Positions 8,441-17,364 of a stretch of 50,571 nt of DNA are shown one piece after another. Position numbers and translations under genes: made by a program. The DNA is taken from contig CALEHW010000061.1 in NCBI GenBank assembly GCA_937877715.1, positions 1 to 50,571 on the forward strand, in the 5' to 3' direction. Position 1 is the stretch's first letter; each line of letters starts with the position of its first letter. The stretch comes from an uncultured Methylophaga sp. Its GTDB lineage: Bacteria > Pseudomonadota > Gammaproteobacteria > GCF-002020875. The notes beneath the pieces are model-generated. The model was not told the origin of the DNA. It saw only the letters and a list, made by a program, of their open reading frames with translations, and ran no database searches.

Positions 8441-9268
8441 GTGACTGGCACACTCTACATCGTAGCAACTCCAATAGGAAATCTGGGAGATTTTTCCCTG
8501 CGCGGGCAGCAGACCCTTGCTGAGGTCGATCTGATTGTTGCGGAGGATACCCGCCACAGCCGCCACCTGCTTAACCATTTTGGTATCAACAAGCCGCTGC
8601 TCTCAATGCATGAGCATAATGAGCTGGGGCGGGTTGATTCCCTGGTAGAGAGAATGTTATCTGGTGACTCCATCGCCCAGATCAGTGACGCGGGAACACC
8701 GTTGATCAGTGACCCCGGTTATCTGCTGGCACGTGGAGCCCGAGAGGCGGGGATTCAGGTCACAGTGGTGCCCGGTCCCAGCGCCCCCATTGTTGCACTC
8801 GCACTCTCCGGACTGCCAGCTAGCCATTTCAGTTTTGAGGGTTTTCTGCCGTCACGCAGCGGCCCCAGGGAACAGCTTCTACGAGATCTTCTGGGGGAGA
8901 CGCGCACCATGATATTTTTTGAGTCCCCACGCAGGGTGGTCGATTCACTGCGCTCCATGGAGAGGATTTTCGGCCCCTCCAGAGAGGTTTCTGTTGCCAG
9001 AGAGCTGACCAAGCTCCATGAGTCGGTTCATACGGCACCACTGGGTGAGTTGCTCAGATGGATAGAGGAGGAGCAGAACAGGCAGCGTGGCGAGTTTGTC
9101 TTGGTTGTAAAGGGGGCAGATGAGGAGAGCCAGGAGGAGGAATTGGTAGAGGCATATCGTATCGTAGAGTTGTTGGCTCGTGACCTTGCCCCACGCAGGG
9201 CAGCGGCTGTTGCGGCGGAGATCACCGGGGTGAGAAAAAACCTGCTCTACCGTTCACTGCTGGAGTGA
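8441..9268 (+). CDS. rsmI: 16S rRNA (cytidine(1402)-2'-O)-methyltransferase
   Basis: RsmI, 275 aa, methylates the 2'-O of C1402 in the decoding centre of 16S rRNA using S-adenosylmethionine. The tetrapyrrole-methylase-like fold is shown by the N-terminal GTLYIVATPIGNLGDFSLR, AEDTRHSRHLLNHFGI, ISDAGTPLISDPGYLL, and VVPGPSAPIVALALSGLP. GTG is the start codon; the family start pattern M(S/T)GTLYVVATPIGN supports it. RNase P RNA begins only about 15 nt after the stop. Confidence 0.95.
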   Translation: MTGTLYIVATPIGNLGDFSLRGQQTLAEVDLIVAEDTRHSRHLLNHFGINKPLLSMHEHNELGRVDSLVERMLSGDSIAQISDAGTPLISDPGYLLARGAREAGIQVTVVPGPSAPIVALALSGLPASHFSFEGFLPSRSGPREQLLRDLLGETRTMIFFESPRRVVDSLRSMERIFGPSREVSVARELTKLHESVHTAPLGELLRWIEEEQNRQRGEFVLVVKGADEESQEEELVEAYRIVELLARDLAPRRAAAVAAEITGVRKNLLYRSLLE

Positions 9269-9283
9269 AGTAATATTACACAC

Positions 9284-9652
9284 GGAAGTCGGCTAGACAA
9301 CCGCTGTATTCATCTGAATATAGAGGAAAGTCCGGGCTCCGCAGAGCAGAGCGCCAGGTAACGCCTGGGAGGTGAAATTCTTTAGAGATATAAGCCTATG
9401 GAGAGTGCCGCAGAAAATATACCGCCTACGTACGAATTTCGTGCCGGTAAGGGTGAAAAGGTGCGGTAAGAGCGCACCGCACAACAGGTAACTGTTTGTG
9501 GCAGGGTAAACCCCGTTCGGAGCAAGACCAAATAGGAGAGTTACAGGAGCTGCTCGCTCTGCTCTCGGGTAGGTCGCTTGAGGTGTGTGGTGACATGCAT
9601 CCCAGATGAATGGTTGTCCTAGACAGAACCCGGCTTATCGGCCGACTTCCAC
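9284..9652 (+). ncRNA. rnpB: RNase P RNA, bacterial class A
   Basis: The catalytic RNA of RNase P, which matures tRNA 5' ends. The 5' end (GAAGTCGGCTAGACA) pairs with the 3' end (GGCCGACTTCC). Universal core segments are present in order: GAGGAAAGTCCGGGCTCC, CAGGTAACGCCTGGG, GGGTAAACCCCGTTCGGAGC followed by AAGACCAAATAGG, and ACAGAACCCGGCTTATCGG near the 3' end. The length, about 370 nt, fits class A. A TAATAT -10-like box ends 7 nt before the 5' end; no clear -35 is visible inside the end of rsmI. The ends are approximate by a few bases. Confidence 0.96.
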
Positions 9653-9856
9653 CTTCTGCTCCCTTGTTGCCCCCCTTTGAGGCTATTCAGTGGTTTCTGC
9701 ACAATGAGCATTGCCAATTCGCATATTGCCTATCTTAAAGAAGAAAATTGGATATTACCCCAACCACATGAAAAACAAGAGTATCACTGCCTTATGATCA
9801 CCATTGAACAACTGATGTAACTCTCTGTTGTGATGTGACTTTTTTCCATTTTTTGG

Positions 9857-9884
9857 TTGATATTGGAAAAAAGTGGCGTATAGT
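9857..9884 (+). promoter_or_regulatory. Predicted sigma70-type promoter of ftsZ and the dcw cluster
   Basis: TTGATA (9857-9862) and TATAGT (9879-9884) are separated by 16 nt, a good match to the sigma70 consensus. Transcription would start near 9891, giving a leader of about 50 nt before ftsZ. The -10 box is embedded in the TGGNN repeat array described separately. No comparable promoter fits in the 17 nt between ftsZ and mraZ, so this is the likely main promoter for ftsZ and the genes behind it. Confidence 0.6.
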
Positions 9885-9908
9885 GGGGATTTGTGGGATG
9901 TGGTGGAT
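9874..9908 (+). promoter_or_regulatory. Predicted MraZ-box array (four 10-bp-spaced repeats)
   Basis: Four five-base repeats, TGGCG (9874), TGGGG (9884), TGGGA (9894) and TGGAT (9904), lie exactly 10 bp apart, each separated by 5 nt. MraZ of E. coli is known to bind TGGGN repeats with 5-nt spacers at the mraZ promoter. The middle two repeats match fully and the outer two partially. The array overlaps the -10 box and the predicted transcription start, so bound MraZ should block RNA polymerase. Here it precedes ftsZ, not mraZ. Confidence 0.65.
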
Positions 9909-9941
9909 TGTTTTAGGTGATGTTAATAACAGAGGGGTGAC

Positions 9942-11111
9942 ATGATGTTTGAAGAGGTAGTCGATGCATATGCAGATAACGCAATTATTCGTGTTATCGG
10001 TGTTGGGGGTGCTGGAGGCAATGCTCTTGAGCACATGGTTGAATCAGAGATTGCTGGGGTTGAATTCATCTGTGCAAATACCGATGCCCAGGCCTTGGGG
10101 AGATCATCAGCTGATACGGTCATTCAAATTGGGTCACAGACAACCAGAGGTCGTGGCGCAGGGGCGCGTCCATCCATTGGTCGTGACTCAGCCCTTGAGG
10201 ATCGTGAGCGTATTAGGGAGTTAATTGATGGCACAGAGATGCTCTTCATTACTGCTGGCATGGGCGGTGGTACAGGCACTGGAGCGGCACCAGTTGTGGC
10301 TGAGGTTGCCAAGGAGATGGGTGTATTGACTGTTGCTGTGGTAACCAAACCATTTACCATGGAGGGCCCTAAAAGGATGGGCGCAGCCATGGATGGTATT
10401 GATGAGTTGAGTAAGCATGTTGACTCCATCATCACCATCCCTAATGAGAAATTGATGAGTGTATTCGGTCCAGATATGACACTTATGGATGCATTCCGTG
10501 AGGCGGATAGCGTACTGCGTGGGGCGGTACAGGGCATTGCCGAATTGATTACTCGCGACGGGATGATCAATGTGGACTTCGCTGATGTGAAAACGGTGAT
10601 GTCAGAGATGGGTATGGCGATGATGGGAACCGGTTCCGCAACAGGAGAGGATCGAGCTGCCAAGGCAGCAGATGCTGCACTACACAGTCCGTTACTCGAG
10701 GATGTTGACCTGCAGGGCGCCCGCGGTGTTCTGGTTAACGTGACCTCAGGATATGATCTGACTATGGGTCAGTTCAACGAGGTTGGTACAGCGGTCCGTC
10801 AGTATGCTTCAGAGGATGCAACAATCGTGATTGGTGCAGGCTTCGATCCTGATATGAATGATGAGATCCGAGTTACCGTGGTGGCGACCGGGTTGGGCAG
10901 CATATCTGCAGAGGAGGTCATATCCCAGAGACCAAAGCCAACCCTGGTTGAGGCCAAACGTACCGGAACCGATGGCTATGTCGTTGGTGGTGATGTTGAT
11001 TATCCAACCTATAAACGCCAAGGTGGCGAGACAGCTGGCTCCCCTGCAGCACCGGTGGCAGATGAGGAGTATCTGGATATACCTGCCTTCCTGAGAGCAC
11101 AGGCCAACTGA
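9942..11111 (+). CDS. ftsZ: Cell division protein FtsZ, at the head of the dcw cluster
   Basis: The tubulin-like GTPase that forms the cytokinetic Z ring, 389 aa. The GTP-binding domain shows GVGGAGGNA (about 20-28), the tubulin signature GGGTGTG (108-114) and the T7-loop region NVDFADV (about 210-216). The C-terminal domain has GVLVNVTSGYDLTMGQFNEVG. A linker of roughly 60 residues leads to the conserved tail DIPAFLRAQ, which binds FtsA, ZipA and ZapD. Everything expected of the active main-chain FtsZ is present. ATG codons occur at 9942 and 9945 behind GAGGGGTGA. Normally ftsZ follows ftsA; here it lies between rnpB and mraZ, 17 nt before mraZ and behind the predicted MraZ-controlled promoter. 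No second ftsZ or remnant lies between ftsA and lpxC. Confidence 0.97.
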   Translation: MMFEEVVDAYADNAIIRVIGVGGAGGNALEHMVESEIAGVEFICANTDAQALGRSSADTVIQIGSQTTRGRGAGARPSIGRDSALEDRERIRELIDGTEMLFITAGMGGGTGTGAAPVVAEVAKEMGVLTVAVVTKPFTMEGPKRMGAAMDGIDELSKHVDSIITIPNEKLMSVFGPDMTLMDAFREADSVLRGAVQGIAELITRDGMINVDFADVKTVMSEMGMAMMGTGSATGEDRAAKAADAALHSPLLEDVDLQGARGVLVNVTSGYDLTMGQFNEVGTAVRQYASEDATIVIGAGFDPDMNDEIRVTVVATGLGSISAEEVISQRPKPTLVEAKRTGTDGYVVGGDVDYPTYKRQGGETAGSPAAPVADEEYLDIPAFLRAQAN

Positions 11112-11128
11112 TCATGTTGGAGTGAGCA

Positions 11129-11566
11129 ATGTTCCGGGGTAACAAGACAGTCAGTCTCGACAGCAAGGGGAGGATCTCAATCCCTGCCCACTATCGTGTG
11201 CGTCTGTTGGGCAGTTCTGGGGGTAAGGTGGTGGTTACCCCCAACTTCCGTTTCGCATGTCTCGATATCTACCCACTATCTGAATGGGAGGGGGTGGAGG
11301 AGCAGATTGGAAAGCTGGCCGGTAGCCAACAGGCAAAATTGCGCCGCGTTGTTATTGGCCGCTCCCTGGAGTGTGAACTGGATGGTAGTGGCAGAATTCT
11401 CCTGAGCCAGGAGCTACGTGATCATGCCAATCTGGAGAGGATAACAGTGCTGGCCGGGGTCGGCTTCAAGATGGAGCTATGGGATGAGGGTGCCTGGAGC
11501 AGGATATCTCAGCCAGAGGAGTTGAGCGAGGAAGATTTGAGTCTTCTCCAGGATGTCTACTTCTGA
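11129..11566 (+). CDS. mraZ: Transcriptional regulator MraZ
   Basis: MraZ, 145 aa, is a DNA-binding repressor of the dcw cluster with two SpoVT/AbrB-like half-domains. The first contains DSKGRISIPAHYR and the second DGSGRILLSQELR; in the second the usual Pro of the LP motif is Ser. It starts with the typical MFRGN. GGAG lies 6 nt upstream of the ATG. The gap to ftsZ is only 17 nt and holds no MraZ box, so mraZ is probably read from the promoter upstream of ftsZ and would repress itself from there. It overlaps rsmH by 14 nt. Confidence 0.96.
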   Translation: MFRGNKTVSLDSKGRISIPAHYRVRLLGSSGGKVVVTPNFRFACLDIYPLSEWEGVEEQIGKLAGSQQAKLRRVVIGRSLECELDGSGRILLSQELRDHANLERITVLAGVGFKMELWDEGAWSRISQPEELSEEDLSLLQDVYF

Positions 11567-12491
11567 GTCAGATAACCAGAGCGCCCACTTTTCAGTCATG
11601 CTGGAGGAGGCTATTGCAGGCCTCAATATAAAACCAGGGGGGTTCTATGTGGACGCAACCTTCGGCCGAGGGGGGCATGCAGCAGAGATTCTGCGGAGGC
11701 TCTCCCCACATGGACGACTACTGTTGCTGGACCGTGATCCGGCGGCGATTGAGGCTGCAGAGAGAAAGTTCTCTGCAGATTCCAGGGTATCTACAGTCCA
11801 GGCACCATTCTCCATGCTTGGGGATATAATTCCAGAGGGTCAAAAGATAGATGGACTTCTGCTTGATCTGGGAGTCTCATCACCGCAGCTTGATCAGGCA
11901 GAGCGCGGTTTCAGTTTTATGCAACAGGGTCCGCTGGATATGCGGATGGATCCAGACCACGGAATTACTGCAGCAGAGTGGATCCAGGAGACGGAGCAGC
12001 AGGAGATTGCACGAGTGCTGTGGGAGTTTGGAGATGAGCGCCACTCCAGGCGGATCGCCCGTGCCATTGTCCATGCGCGCAATGAAGAGGCCATCACTAC
12101 CACCCGGCAGTTGGCAGATATCATCAGGGGAGCAGTCCCCGGTCACCACAAGAGACACCCGGCAACCAGAAGCTTTCAGGCTATTCGTATCCATCTCAAT
12201 CGGGAGCTCGACGAGCTTAGTGATCTTCTTGGGCAGGTGGTTGATCTGCTGAACCCTGGGAGACGGGTTGCCATCATCAGTTTCCACTCACTGGAGGACA
12301 GAATTGTGAAGCGTTTCTTCAGGAGATGTGAGCGGGGGGCGGATGAGTTGCCACATGATCTGCCTGTGCGCGCGGTAGAGTGTAGTGGGGTGATGCGGAT
12401 TATCGGCAAGGCGCAATTTCCCTCGGCAGAGGAGGTGGAGCAGAATCCAAGATCGAGAAGTGCTGTGCTACGGATTGCAGAGAGGGTGTAA
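11553..12491 (+). CDS. rsmH: 16S rRNA (cytosine(1402)-N4)-methyltransferase
   Basis: RsmH (MraW), 312 aa, methylates N4 of C1402 in 16S rRNA, the same nucleotide that RsmI methylates on the ribose. Motifs are HFSVMLEEAIAGLNIKPGG, YVDATFGRGGHA (SAM-binding), LLLDRDPAAIEAA, LLLDLGVSSPQLD, ERGFSFMQQGPLDMRMD, and VAIISFHSLEDRIVKRFF near the C-terminus. It starts inside the end of mraZ, suggesting coupled translation, and is followed after 3 nt by ftsL. Confidence 0.97.
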   Translation: MSTSESDNQSAHFSVMLEEAIAGLNIKPGGFYVDATFGRGGHAAEILRRLSPHGRLLLLDRDPAAIEAAERKFSADSRVSTVQAPFSMLGDIIPEGQKIDGLLLDLGVSSPQLDQAERGFSFMQQGPLDMRMDPDHGITAAEWIQETEQQEIARVLWEFGDERHSRRIARAIVHARNEEAITTTRQLADIIRGAVPGHHKRHPATRSFQAIRIHLNRELDELSDLLGQVVDLLNPGRRVAIISFHSLEDRIVKRFFRRCERGADELPHDLPVRAVECSGVMRIIGKAQFPSAEEVEQNPRSRSAVLRIAERV

Positions 12492-12494
12492 GAG

Positions 12495-12788
12495 ATGAGT
12501 CGCTGGTATGAGGTAGCCCCGATTGTACGCGGTGGTTTGCTACCACTTCTGGTTCTGCTGGTTGTTACGAGTGCAATGGGAGTAGTCTATCTGCAACATC
12601 GCGAGGTTCAGCTCTATATCACCATGCAGGGATTGCAGCAGCAGTATGATCGCGCCCTTGAGGAACAGGGGAGATTGCGTCTAGAGGAGGCGGCATGGGG
12701 AAACCTGGCAAGGATCGAGGATCGTGCAGTCACTGAGCTCGATATGTTATATCCTGAGGCTAGCCAGAGAATCGTGATCCAAAGATGA
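12495..12788 (+). CDS. ftsL: Cell division protein FtsL
   Basis: FtsL, 97 aa, is a bitopic inner-membrane protein that forms a complex with FtsB and FtsQ and activates septal wall synthesis by FtsWI. A short cytoplasmic N-terminus is followed by one membrane helix (about residues 14-33, GGLLPLLVLLVVTSAMGVVY) and a periplasmic heptad-like region with leucines suited to a coiled coil. Sequence conservation in the family is low, so the assignment leans on size, topology and position between rsmH and ftsI. Confidence 0.9.
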   Translation: MSRWYEVAPIVRGGLLPLLVLLVVTSAMGVVYLQHREVQLYITMQGLQQQYDRALEEQGRLRLEEAAWGNLARIEDRAVTELDMLYPEASQRIVIQR

Positions 12789-14500
12789 GCAGCCATACTA
12801 TAACGGGGGATACCTTGGTGCGTCGCATTCTGGTTGGAGGGGTTCTGTTTCTGGCTCTGACTGCAGTGGTGTGGCGAGCGGTTACCCTTCACCTCTTTCC
12901 AGAGGAGGTGAGTGCCAGATTGCCATCTCGGGTAAACCAGCATATAGGTGAGATGTTGATCCCTGCCAGGCGTGGGGAGATTGTTGATCGTAATGGTGCA
13001 GTGCTTGCACTAAGTACTCCGGTGGTGACAGTGGGGTGTAATCCGCAGGAATTTACTGCTTCCAGTGAGCAGCGCTCCAAACTGGAGAGCCTGCTTGGAG
13101 AGCAGCGAGGCTGGCTTGACCACAAACTCTCTCGTTACACCTCAAGAAAATACATCCCGCTAAAGAGGCAGGTTGCGCCCTATACTCAGAAGCAGATAGC
13201 GGCGTTGGGACTGGATGGGATCGAATTTCGTCGTGGGGTCAGGCGCTACTATCCAGAAGGGGAGGCGATGGCCTCTTTTCTTGGGTTCACCAATCAGATA
13301 GATGAGGGGCAGGAGGGTATCGAGCTGGCCTATGATGAGTGGCTCAATGGCTCCCCGGAGCGGGTCAGTGTGGTGCGTGATGCCTCCAGAAAGGCGATCG
13401 AAACTCTGGGCCTGATTGAGCGTGGAGAGCAGGGGAGACGTCTCCATTTGAGTCTTGACAGGCGCCTGCAATTTCTCGCCTACCGCTCCCTGAGTATGGC
13501 AATAAAGGGACATGAAGCCTCATCCGGATCTGTAGTGGTGCTCGATTCAGACCATGGAGAGGTGCTTGCCATGGTTAGTCTCCCCTCTTTCAACCCCAAT
13601 GATCCAGTGCAACGCAGAGGTGGTGCACTGCGCAATCGGGCGGTGACTGATCTGCTGGAGCCGGGATCCACCATGAAGCCATTTACCGTGGCCGCCGCCC
13701 TGGAGAGTGGCGTGGTTACAGAAAAGACGATAATTGACACCTCCCCGGGCACATTGCGCATAGGCAGCAAGACTATTCGTGAGTTTAGGAACCACAACTA
13801 CAAGGAGATAGATTTGGCGACCCTGATTCGCAAGTCCAGCAATGTGGGGGCTGCTAAGGTTGCATTGATGATGAGGCCACGTCAGCTCTGGCGGGTGTTG
13901 GATCTGGCTGGTGTGGGTGAGCCAACCGGTAGTGATTTTCCGGGGGAGGGCACCGGGGTTCTGCGTGACCATGCAAGGTGGAGAAAGGTGGAGCAGGCCA
14001 CACTCTCATACGGTTACGGACTGAACATGACCCCACTGCAGCTCGCCCGGGCATACCTAGCTATTGCCGAGGATGGAGTGCTGCGCCCGATCTCATTCCT
14101 GCGCCATCCGCAGGGAGACAATGGAGGGGAGAAAAGACGTGTATTCTCGGTGGAGACGGCACAGCAGGTCAGGGCCATGATGGAGGGGGTAACGCAGGAG
14201 GGTGGCACAGCGAGAAAGGCAAGAGTCAAGCAGTATCGGGTAGCTGGGAAGACCGGTACAGTAGATAAATTGGTAGGTGGAAGATATGCCGACAAGGAGG
14301 GCAAGCCATTTGGCCATACCGCACTGTTTGCCGGGATGGCACCAGCCGGCAGCCCCAGGATAGTGGTGGTTGTGGTGGTTGATGATCCCAAGAGTGGCGG
14401 CTATACCGGTGGGGCAGTTGCGGCACCGGTATTTGCCGAGGTGATGGATGGGGCACTACGGGTGATGGGGATTTCACCGCAACCCCCTCAACAGGGGTGA
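12785..14500 (+). CDS. ftsI: Septal peptidoglycan transpeptidase FtsI (PBP3)
   Basis: The monofunctional class B penicillin-binding protein that crosslinks septal peptidoglycan, 571 aa. An N-terminal membrane anchor (about residues 13-33) precedes the pedestal domain with RRGEIVDRNGAVLA. The transpeptidase domain holds the active-site GSTMKP (Ser near 295), the SSN motif (in RKSSNVGAAK) and KTGT (in AGKTGTVDK, near 487). It works with FtsW as glycosyltransferase partner. It overlaps ftsL by 4 nt (ATGA) and murE follows 4 nt after its stop. Confidence 0.97.
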   Translation: MSSHTITGDTLVRRILVGGVLFLALTAVVWRAVTLHLFPEEVSARLPSRVNQHIGEMLIPARRGEIVDRNGAVLALSTPVVTVGCNPQEFTASSEQRSKLESLLGEQRGWLDHKLSRYTSRKYIPLKRQVAPYTQKQIAALGLDGIEFRRGVRRYYPEGEAMASFLGFTNQIDEGQEGIELAYDEWLNGSPERVSVVRDASRKAIETLGLIERGEQGRRLHLSLDRRLQFLAYRSLSMAIKGHEASSGSVVVLDSDHGEVLAMVSLPSFNPNDPVQRRGGALRNRAVTDLLEPGSTMKPFTVAAALESGVVTEKTIIDTSPGTLRIGSKTIREFRNHNYKEIDLATLIRKSSNVGAAKVALMMRPRQLWRVLDLAGVGEPTGSDFPGEGTGVLRDHARWRKVEQATLSYGYGLNMTPLQLARAYLAIAEDGVLRPISFLRHPQGDNGGEKRRVFSVETAQQVRAMMEGVTQEGGTARKARVKQYRVAGKTGTVDKLVGGRYADKEGKPFGHTALFAGMAPAGSPRIVVVVVVDDPKSGGYTGGAVAAPVFAEVMDGALRVMGISPQPPQQG

Positions 14501-14504
14501 GAGG

Positions 14505-16028
14505 ATGTTAAAGAGCGGCAACCATGGATGGCGTCTGGAGCAGTTGCTGGAGGGGATTGTGGAACTGCCCTACCACCTCTACGGTATTGAGGTAACAGGC
14601 CTGTCCATGGATAGCCGTACGGTATCTGCAGGGGATCTCTTTTTTGCTTTGGCTGGTGGTAGTCTGGACGGGGCCGATTTTGTGGAGCAGGCTCTGGAGC
14701 ACGGGGCAGTTGCGCTCCTATGGGAGCATGGGGAGCTCAATGTGGCCGTCGGGATCCAGACCACCGAATTGCGAGAGAAGGTGGGGGTGATAGCCAGCCG
14801 TTTCTACGGCAATCCATCAGCCAGCCTGCGAGTTGCTGCAGTGACAGGGACAGATGGCAAAAGCTCTGTCACCCACTTCATTGCATCGGCTATGGAGAAG
14901 ATTGAGGGTGGAGCCGGGGTTATCGGTACAGTTGGCGCTCGAATGAGCGGGGAGGGTGGGGTTGAACAGAGCAGCAGCCATACGACCCCCCCTCCTGTTG
15001 AGCTGCAGCGGCTGCTCAGCCAGATGGTAGAGCATGACGGCAAGAGTGTGGCGCTTGAGGCCTCATCTCACGGCATTGAGCAGTCCAGACTAGCCGGTTG
15101 TGTAGTCAATACAGCGGTACTTACCCAGCTGGGGAGGGACCATATGGACTATCATGGCTCTGTTGAGCGTTATGGTGAGGTGAAAAAGAGTCTCTTCTAC
15201 AGTGCCGGTCTGGAGTCGACAGTGGTTAACATGGATGATGCCCTGGGCAGGGAGATCAGACGTTCCTCCCCTCAAGGAGTACAAGCCATCGGTTACGGAT
15301 TGGATCTGGAGGTAACACCAGCACCAGAGCTCAGGGGGGTAGTTATCAGCCAGAGTCGAGAGGGGATGCTGCTTGAGGTCGAGTATCGTGGTGAGACTGT
15401 GGAGCTGCGGAGCCTGCTCTATGGTCGCTTCAATGGCAGTAATCTGTTGGCGGCACTGGGAGTGTTGATAAGTTGGCAGGTGCCATTGCGGCAGGCGGTG
15501 GCGGCCCTGGAGATGGTAGAGCCGGTTCCGGGACGGATGGAGCCATTTGGAGGTGTTGATGGGGGTGGAGCACTGCTGGTTGTGGACTATGCCCACACCT
15601 CGGGTGCACTTGCTGCAGCACTTACCGCTCTCCGCGATCATCTGCATGGTACTGTAGATAGAGGCAGGCTCTGGGTGCTGTTTGGTTGTGGTGGTGAGCG
15701 CGACCGGGGCAAGAGGGCGGAGATGGGGGAAGTTGCGGAACATCATGCCGATCTGGTGGTGGTGACCAGTGACAACCCACGCTCTGAACCACCCGGGCAG
15801 ATTATCCAGCAGATTCTGCAGGGTACAGAGAGGCCAGGAGATATTACGGTGATTGAGAACCGGGAGCAGGCCATACGTTACTGCGTCAGGGAGGCGGAGC
15901 CGACCGATACAGTGTTGATTGCCGGCAAGGGACATGAGGAGTGGCAGTGGGTCGGGGGGGAGAAAATCCCCTTCAGTGATCGTGAGCTGGCAAATTTGCT
16001 AGCAGAGGACAGTACTGATGGCGGGTGA
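14505..16028 (+). CDS. murE: UDP-MurNAc-L-Ala-D-Glu:meso-diaminopimelate ligase
   Basis: MurE, 507 aa, adds the third residue of the peptidoglycan stem peptide in the cytoplasm. The N-terminal domain has the DSRTVSAGDLFFAL block. The ATP-binding loop is GTDGKSS, and the C-terminal ligase domain contains FGCGGERDRGKR and DNPRSEPP. The DNPR motif recognises meso-diaminopimelate, so this organism should have the Gram-negative type of peptidoglycan. It overlaps murF by 11 nt. Confidence 0.97.
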   Translation: MLKSGNHGWRLEQLLEGIVELPYHLYGIEVTGLSMDSRTVSAGDLFFALAGGSLDGADFVEQALEHGAVALLWEHGELNVAVGIQTTELREKVGVIASRFYGNPSASLRVAAVTGTDGKSSVTHFIASAMEKIEGGAGVIGTVGARMSGEGGVEQSSSHTTPPPVELQRLLSQMVEHDGKSVALEASSHGIEQSRLAGCVVNTAVLTQLGRDHMDYHGSVERYGEVKKSLFYSAGLESTVVNMDDALGREIRRSSPQGVQAIGYGLDLEVTPAPELRGVVISQSREGMLLEVEYRGETVELRSLLYGRFNGSNLLAALGVLISWQVPLRQAVAALEMVEPVPGRMEPFGGVDGGGALLVVDYAHTSGALAAALTALRDHLHGTVDRGRLWVLFGCGGERDRGKRAEMGEVAEHHADLVVVTSDNPRSEPPGQIIQQILQGTERPGDITVIENREQAIRYCVREAEPTDTVLIAGKGHEEWQWVGGEKIPFSDRELANLLAEDSTDGG

Positions 16029-17364
16029 GGTGAAGATAGAGAGTCTTGCCCACGTTGCGAGGTTGTTGGATGGCCCGCTACTGGGTAATGATGCCGTCTT
16101 TCATGGGGTCAGCACTGATAGCAGGACCATCCTTGAGGGAGAGCTCTTTGTGGCCCTACAGGGACCAAACTTTGATGGTGGCGAGTATCTGGAGATGGCC
16201 CGCAGGCGTGGTGCGGCGGGGGCGATTGTACAAAACAGAGGGGACTCGACACTGCCCCAGATTATGGTGGGTGATACCCTCACTGCTCTGGGTAGACTTG
16301 CGGCAGCTTGGAGAGAGCAATTTGAGATTCCACTACTGGCGATCACCGGCAGCAATGGCAAGACCACAGTGAAGGAGATGACTGCCTCAATTCTTCGCCA
16401 GTTTGGCCCCGGAACAGTTACCCGTGGCAACCTCAATAACGAGATTGGGGTCCCGCTGACTCTGCTGCGGATCTTGCCAGAGGATAGATGGGCGGTAATC
16501 GAGATGGGTGCGAGTGGGCCGGGAGAGATTGCGACCCTATCAAGGATTGCGCAGCCAACTGTGGCACTGGTAAATAATGTGGGCACTGCCCATCTGCAGG
16601 GGTTTGGTTCTGTGGAGGGGATCGCTGCGGCCAAGGGGGAGATCTACTCAAACCTGCGCAGAGATGGGGTGGCCCTGATAAATTGTGATCTGCCGCAGGC
16701 GGCAGAGTGGCGTGTGCTGGCAGCAGGGAATAGGATAGAGACCTATGGCTGCTCCGGTCACCCCTCCCTGGTTGGTGCCGTGATTGACCTCAATCGCCCC
16801 TTCATGCTCTCTTACCACGGTGAGTCGTTGGAGGTAGAATTACCTCTGCTTGGGGCACACAATCGCCTCAATGCGCTTGCGGCTGCGGCACTCTCACTCC
16901 AGACTGGGGCCTCGCTAGAGCAGGTGAAGAGAGGGTTGGAGCTGGTGGAGCCAGTTCCGGGGCGGCTGGAGATCAAGAGCGGCAGGAGTGGAGCAGAGAT
17001 TATTGATGACAGCTACAATGCCAACCCGGAGTCGATGTTCAGGGCGATAGAGCTGCTCTCTGCCATGGAGGGGAGAAAGATTCTGGTGCTGGGGGATATG
17101 GGAGAGTTGGGGGTTGATACCCCACAGCTCCACAGGAAGGTTGGCCTGGAGGCCAGAGCAGCAGGTATTGATCGACTCTATGCGCTGGGTAGCAGTGCTG
17201 TTGAGTACCCCTCCGCTTTTGGTGGTGGTGCGACCCACTTTAGCGGCTGCAGGGAGTTACTGGCGGCCCTAGAGGAGGAGCTGAAAGAGGGGGTGGTCAT
17301 TCTGGTAAAAGGTTCGCGATTCATGAGAATGGAGCGTATTGTGGAGGAGATTACAAAATTATGA
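16018..17364 (+). CDS. murF: UDP-MurNAc-tripeptide:D-alanyl-D-alanine ligase
   Basis: MurF, 448 aa, adds D-Ala-D-Ala to UDP-MurNAc-tripeptide, completing the soluble precursor. Motifs are [18 protein letters not shown] in the N-terminal domain, the ATP loop [34 protein letters not shown], and [11 protein letters not shown] with LGDMGELG in the C-terminal part. Its stop overlaps the mraY start. Confidence 0.97.
   Translation: MAGEVKIESLAHVARLLDGPLLGNDAVFHGVSTDSRTILEGELFVALQGPNFDGGEYLEMARRRGAAGAIVQNRGDSTLPQIMVGDTLTALGRLAAAWREQFEIPLLAITGSNGKTTVKEMTASILRQFGPGTVTRGNLNNEIGVPLTLLRILPEDRWAVIEMGASGPGEIATLSRIAQPTVALVNNVGTAHLQGFGSVEGIAAAKGEIYSNLRRDGVALINCDLPQAAEWRVLAAGNRIETYGCSGHPSLVGAVIDLNRPFMLSYHGESLEVELPLLGAHNRLNALAAAALSLQTGASLEQVKRGLELVEPVPGRLEIKSGRSGAEIIDDSYNANPESMFRAIELLSAMEGRKILVLGDMGELGVDTPQLHRKVGLEARAAGIDRLYALGSSAVEYPSAFGGGATHFSGCRELLAALEEELKEGVVILVKGSRFMRMERIVEEITKL

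Noticed and set aside
15090-15935. Open frame of 281 codons on the minus strand
   Set aside because: It lies entirely inside murE, whose motifs are intact. The predicted protein is rich in His, Gln and Pro with no family features, as expected of antisense frames in this G-rich coding sequence.
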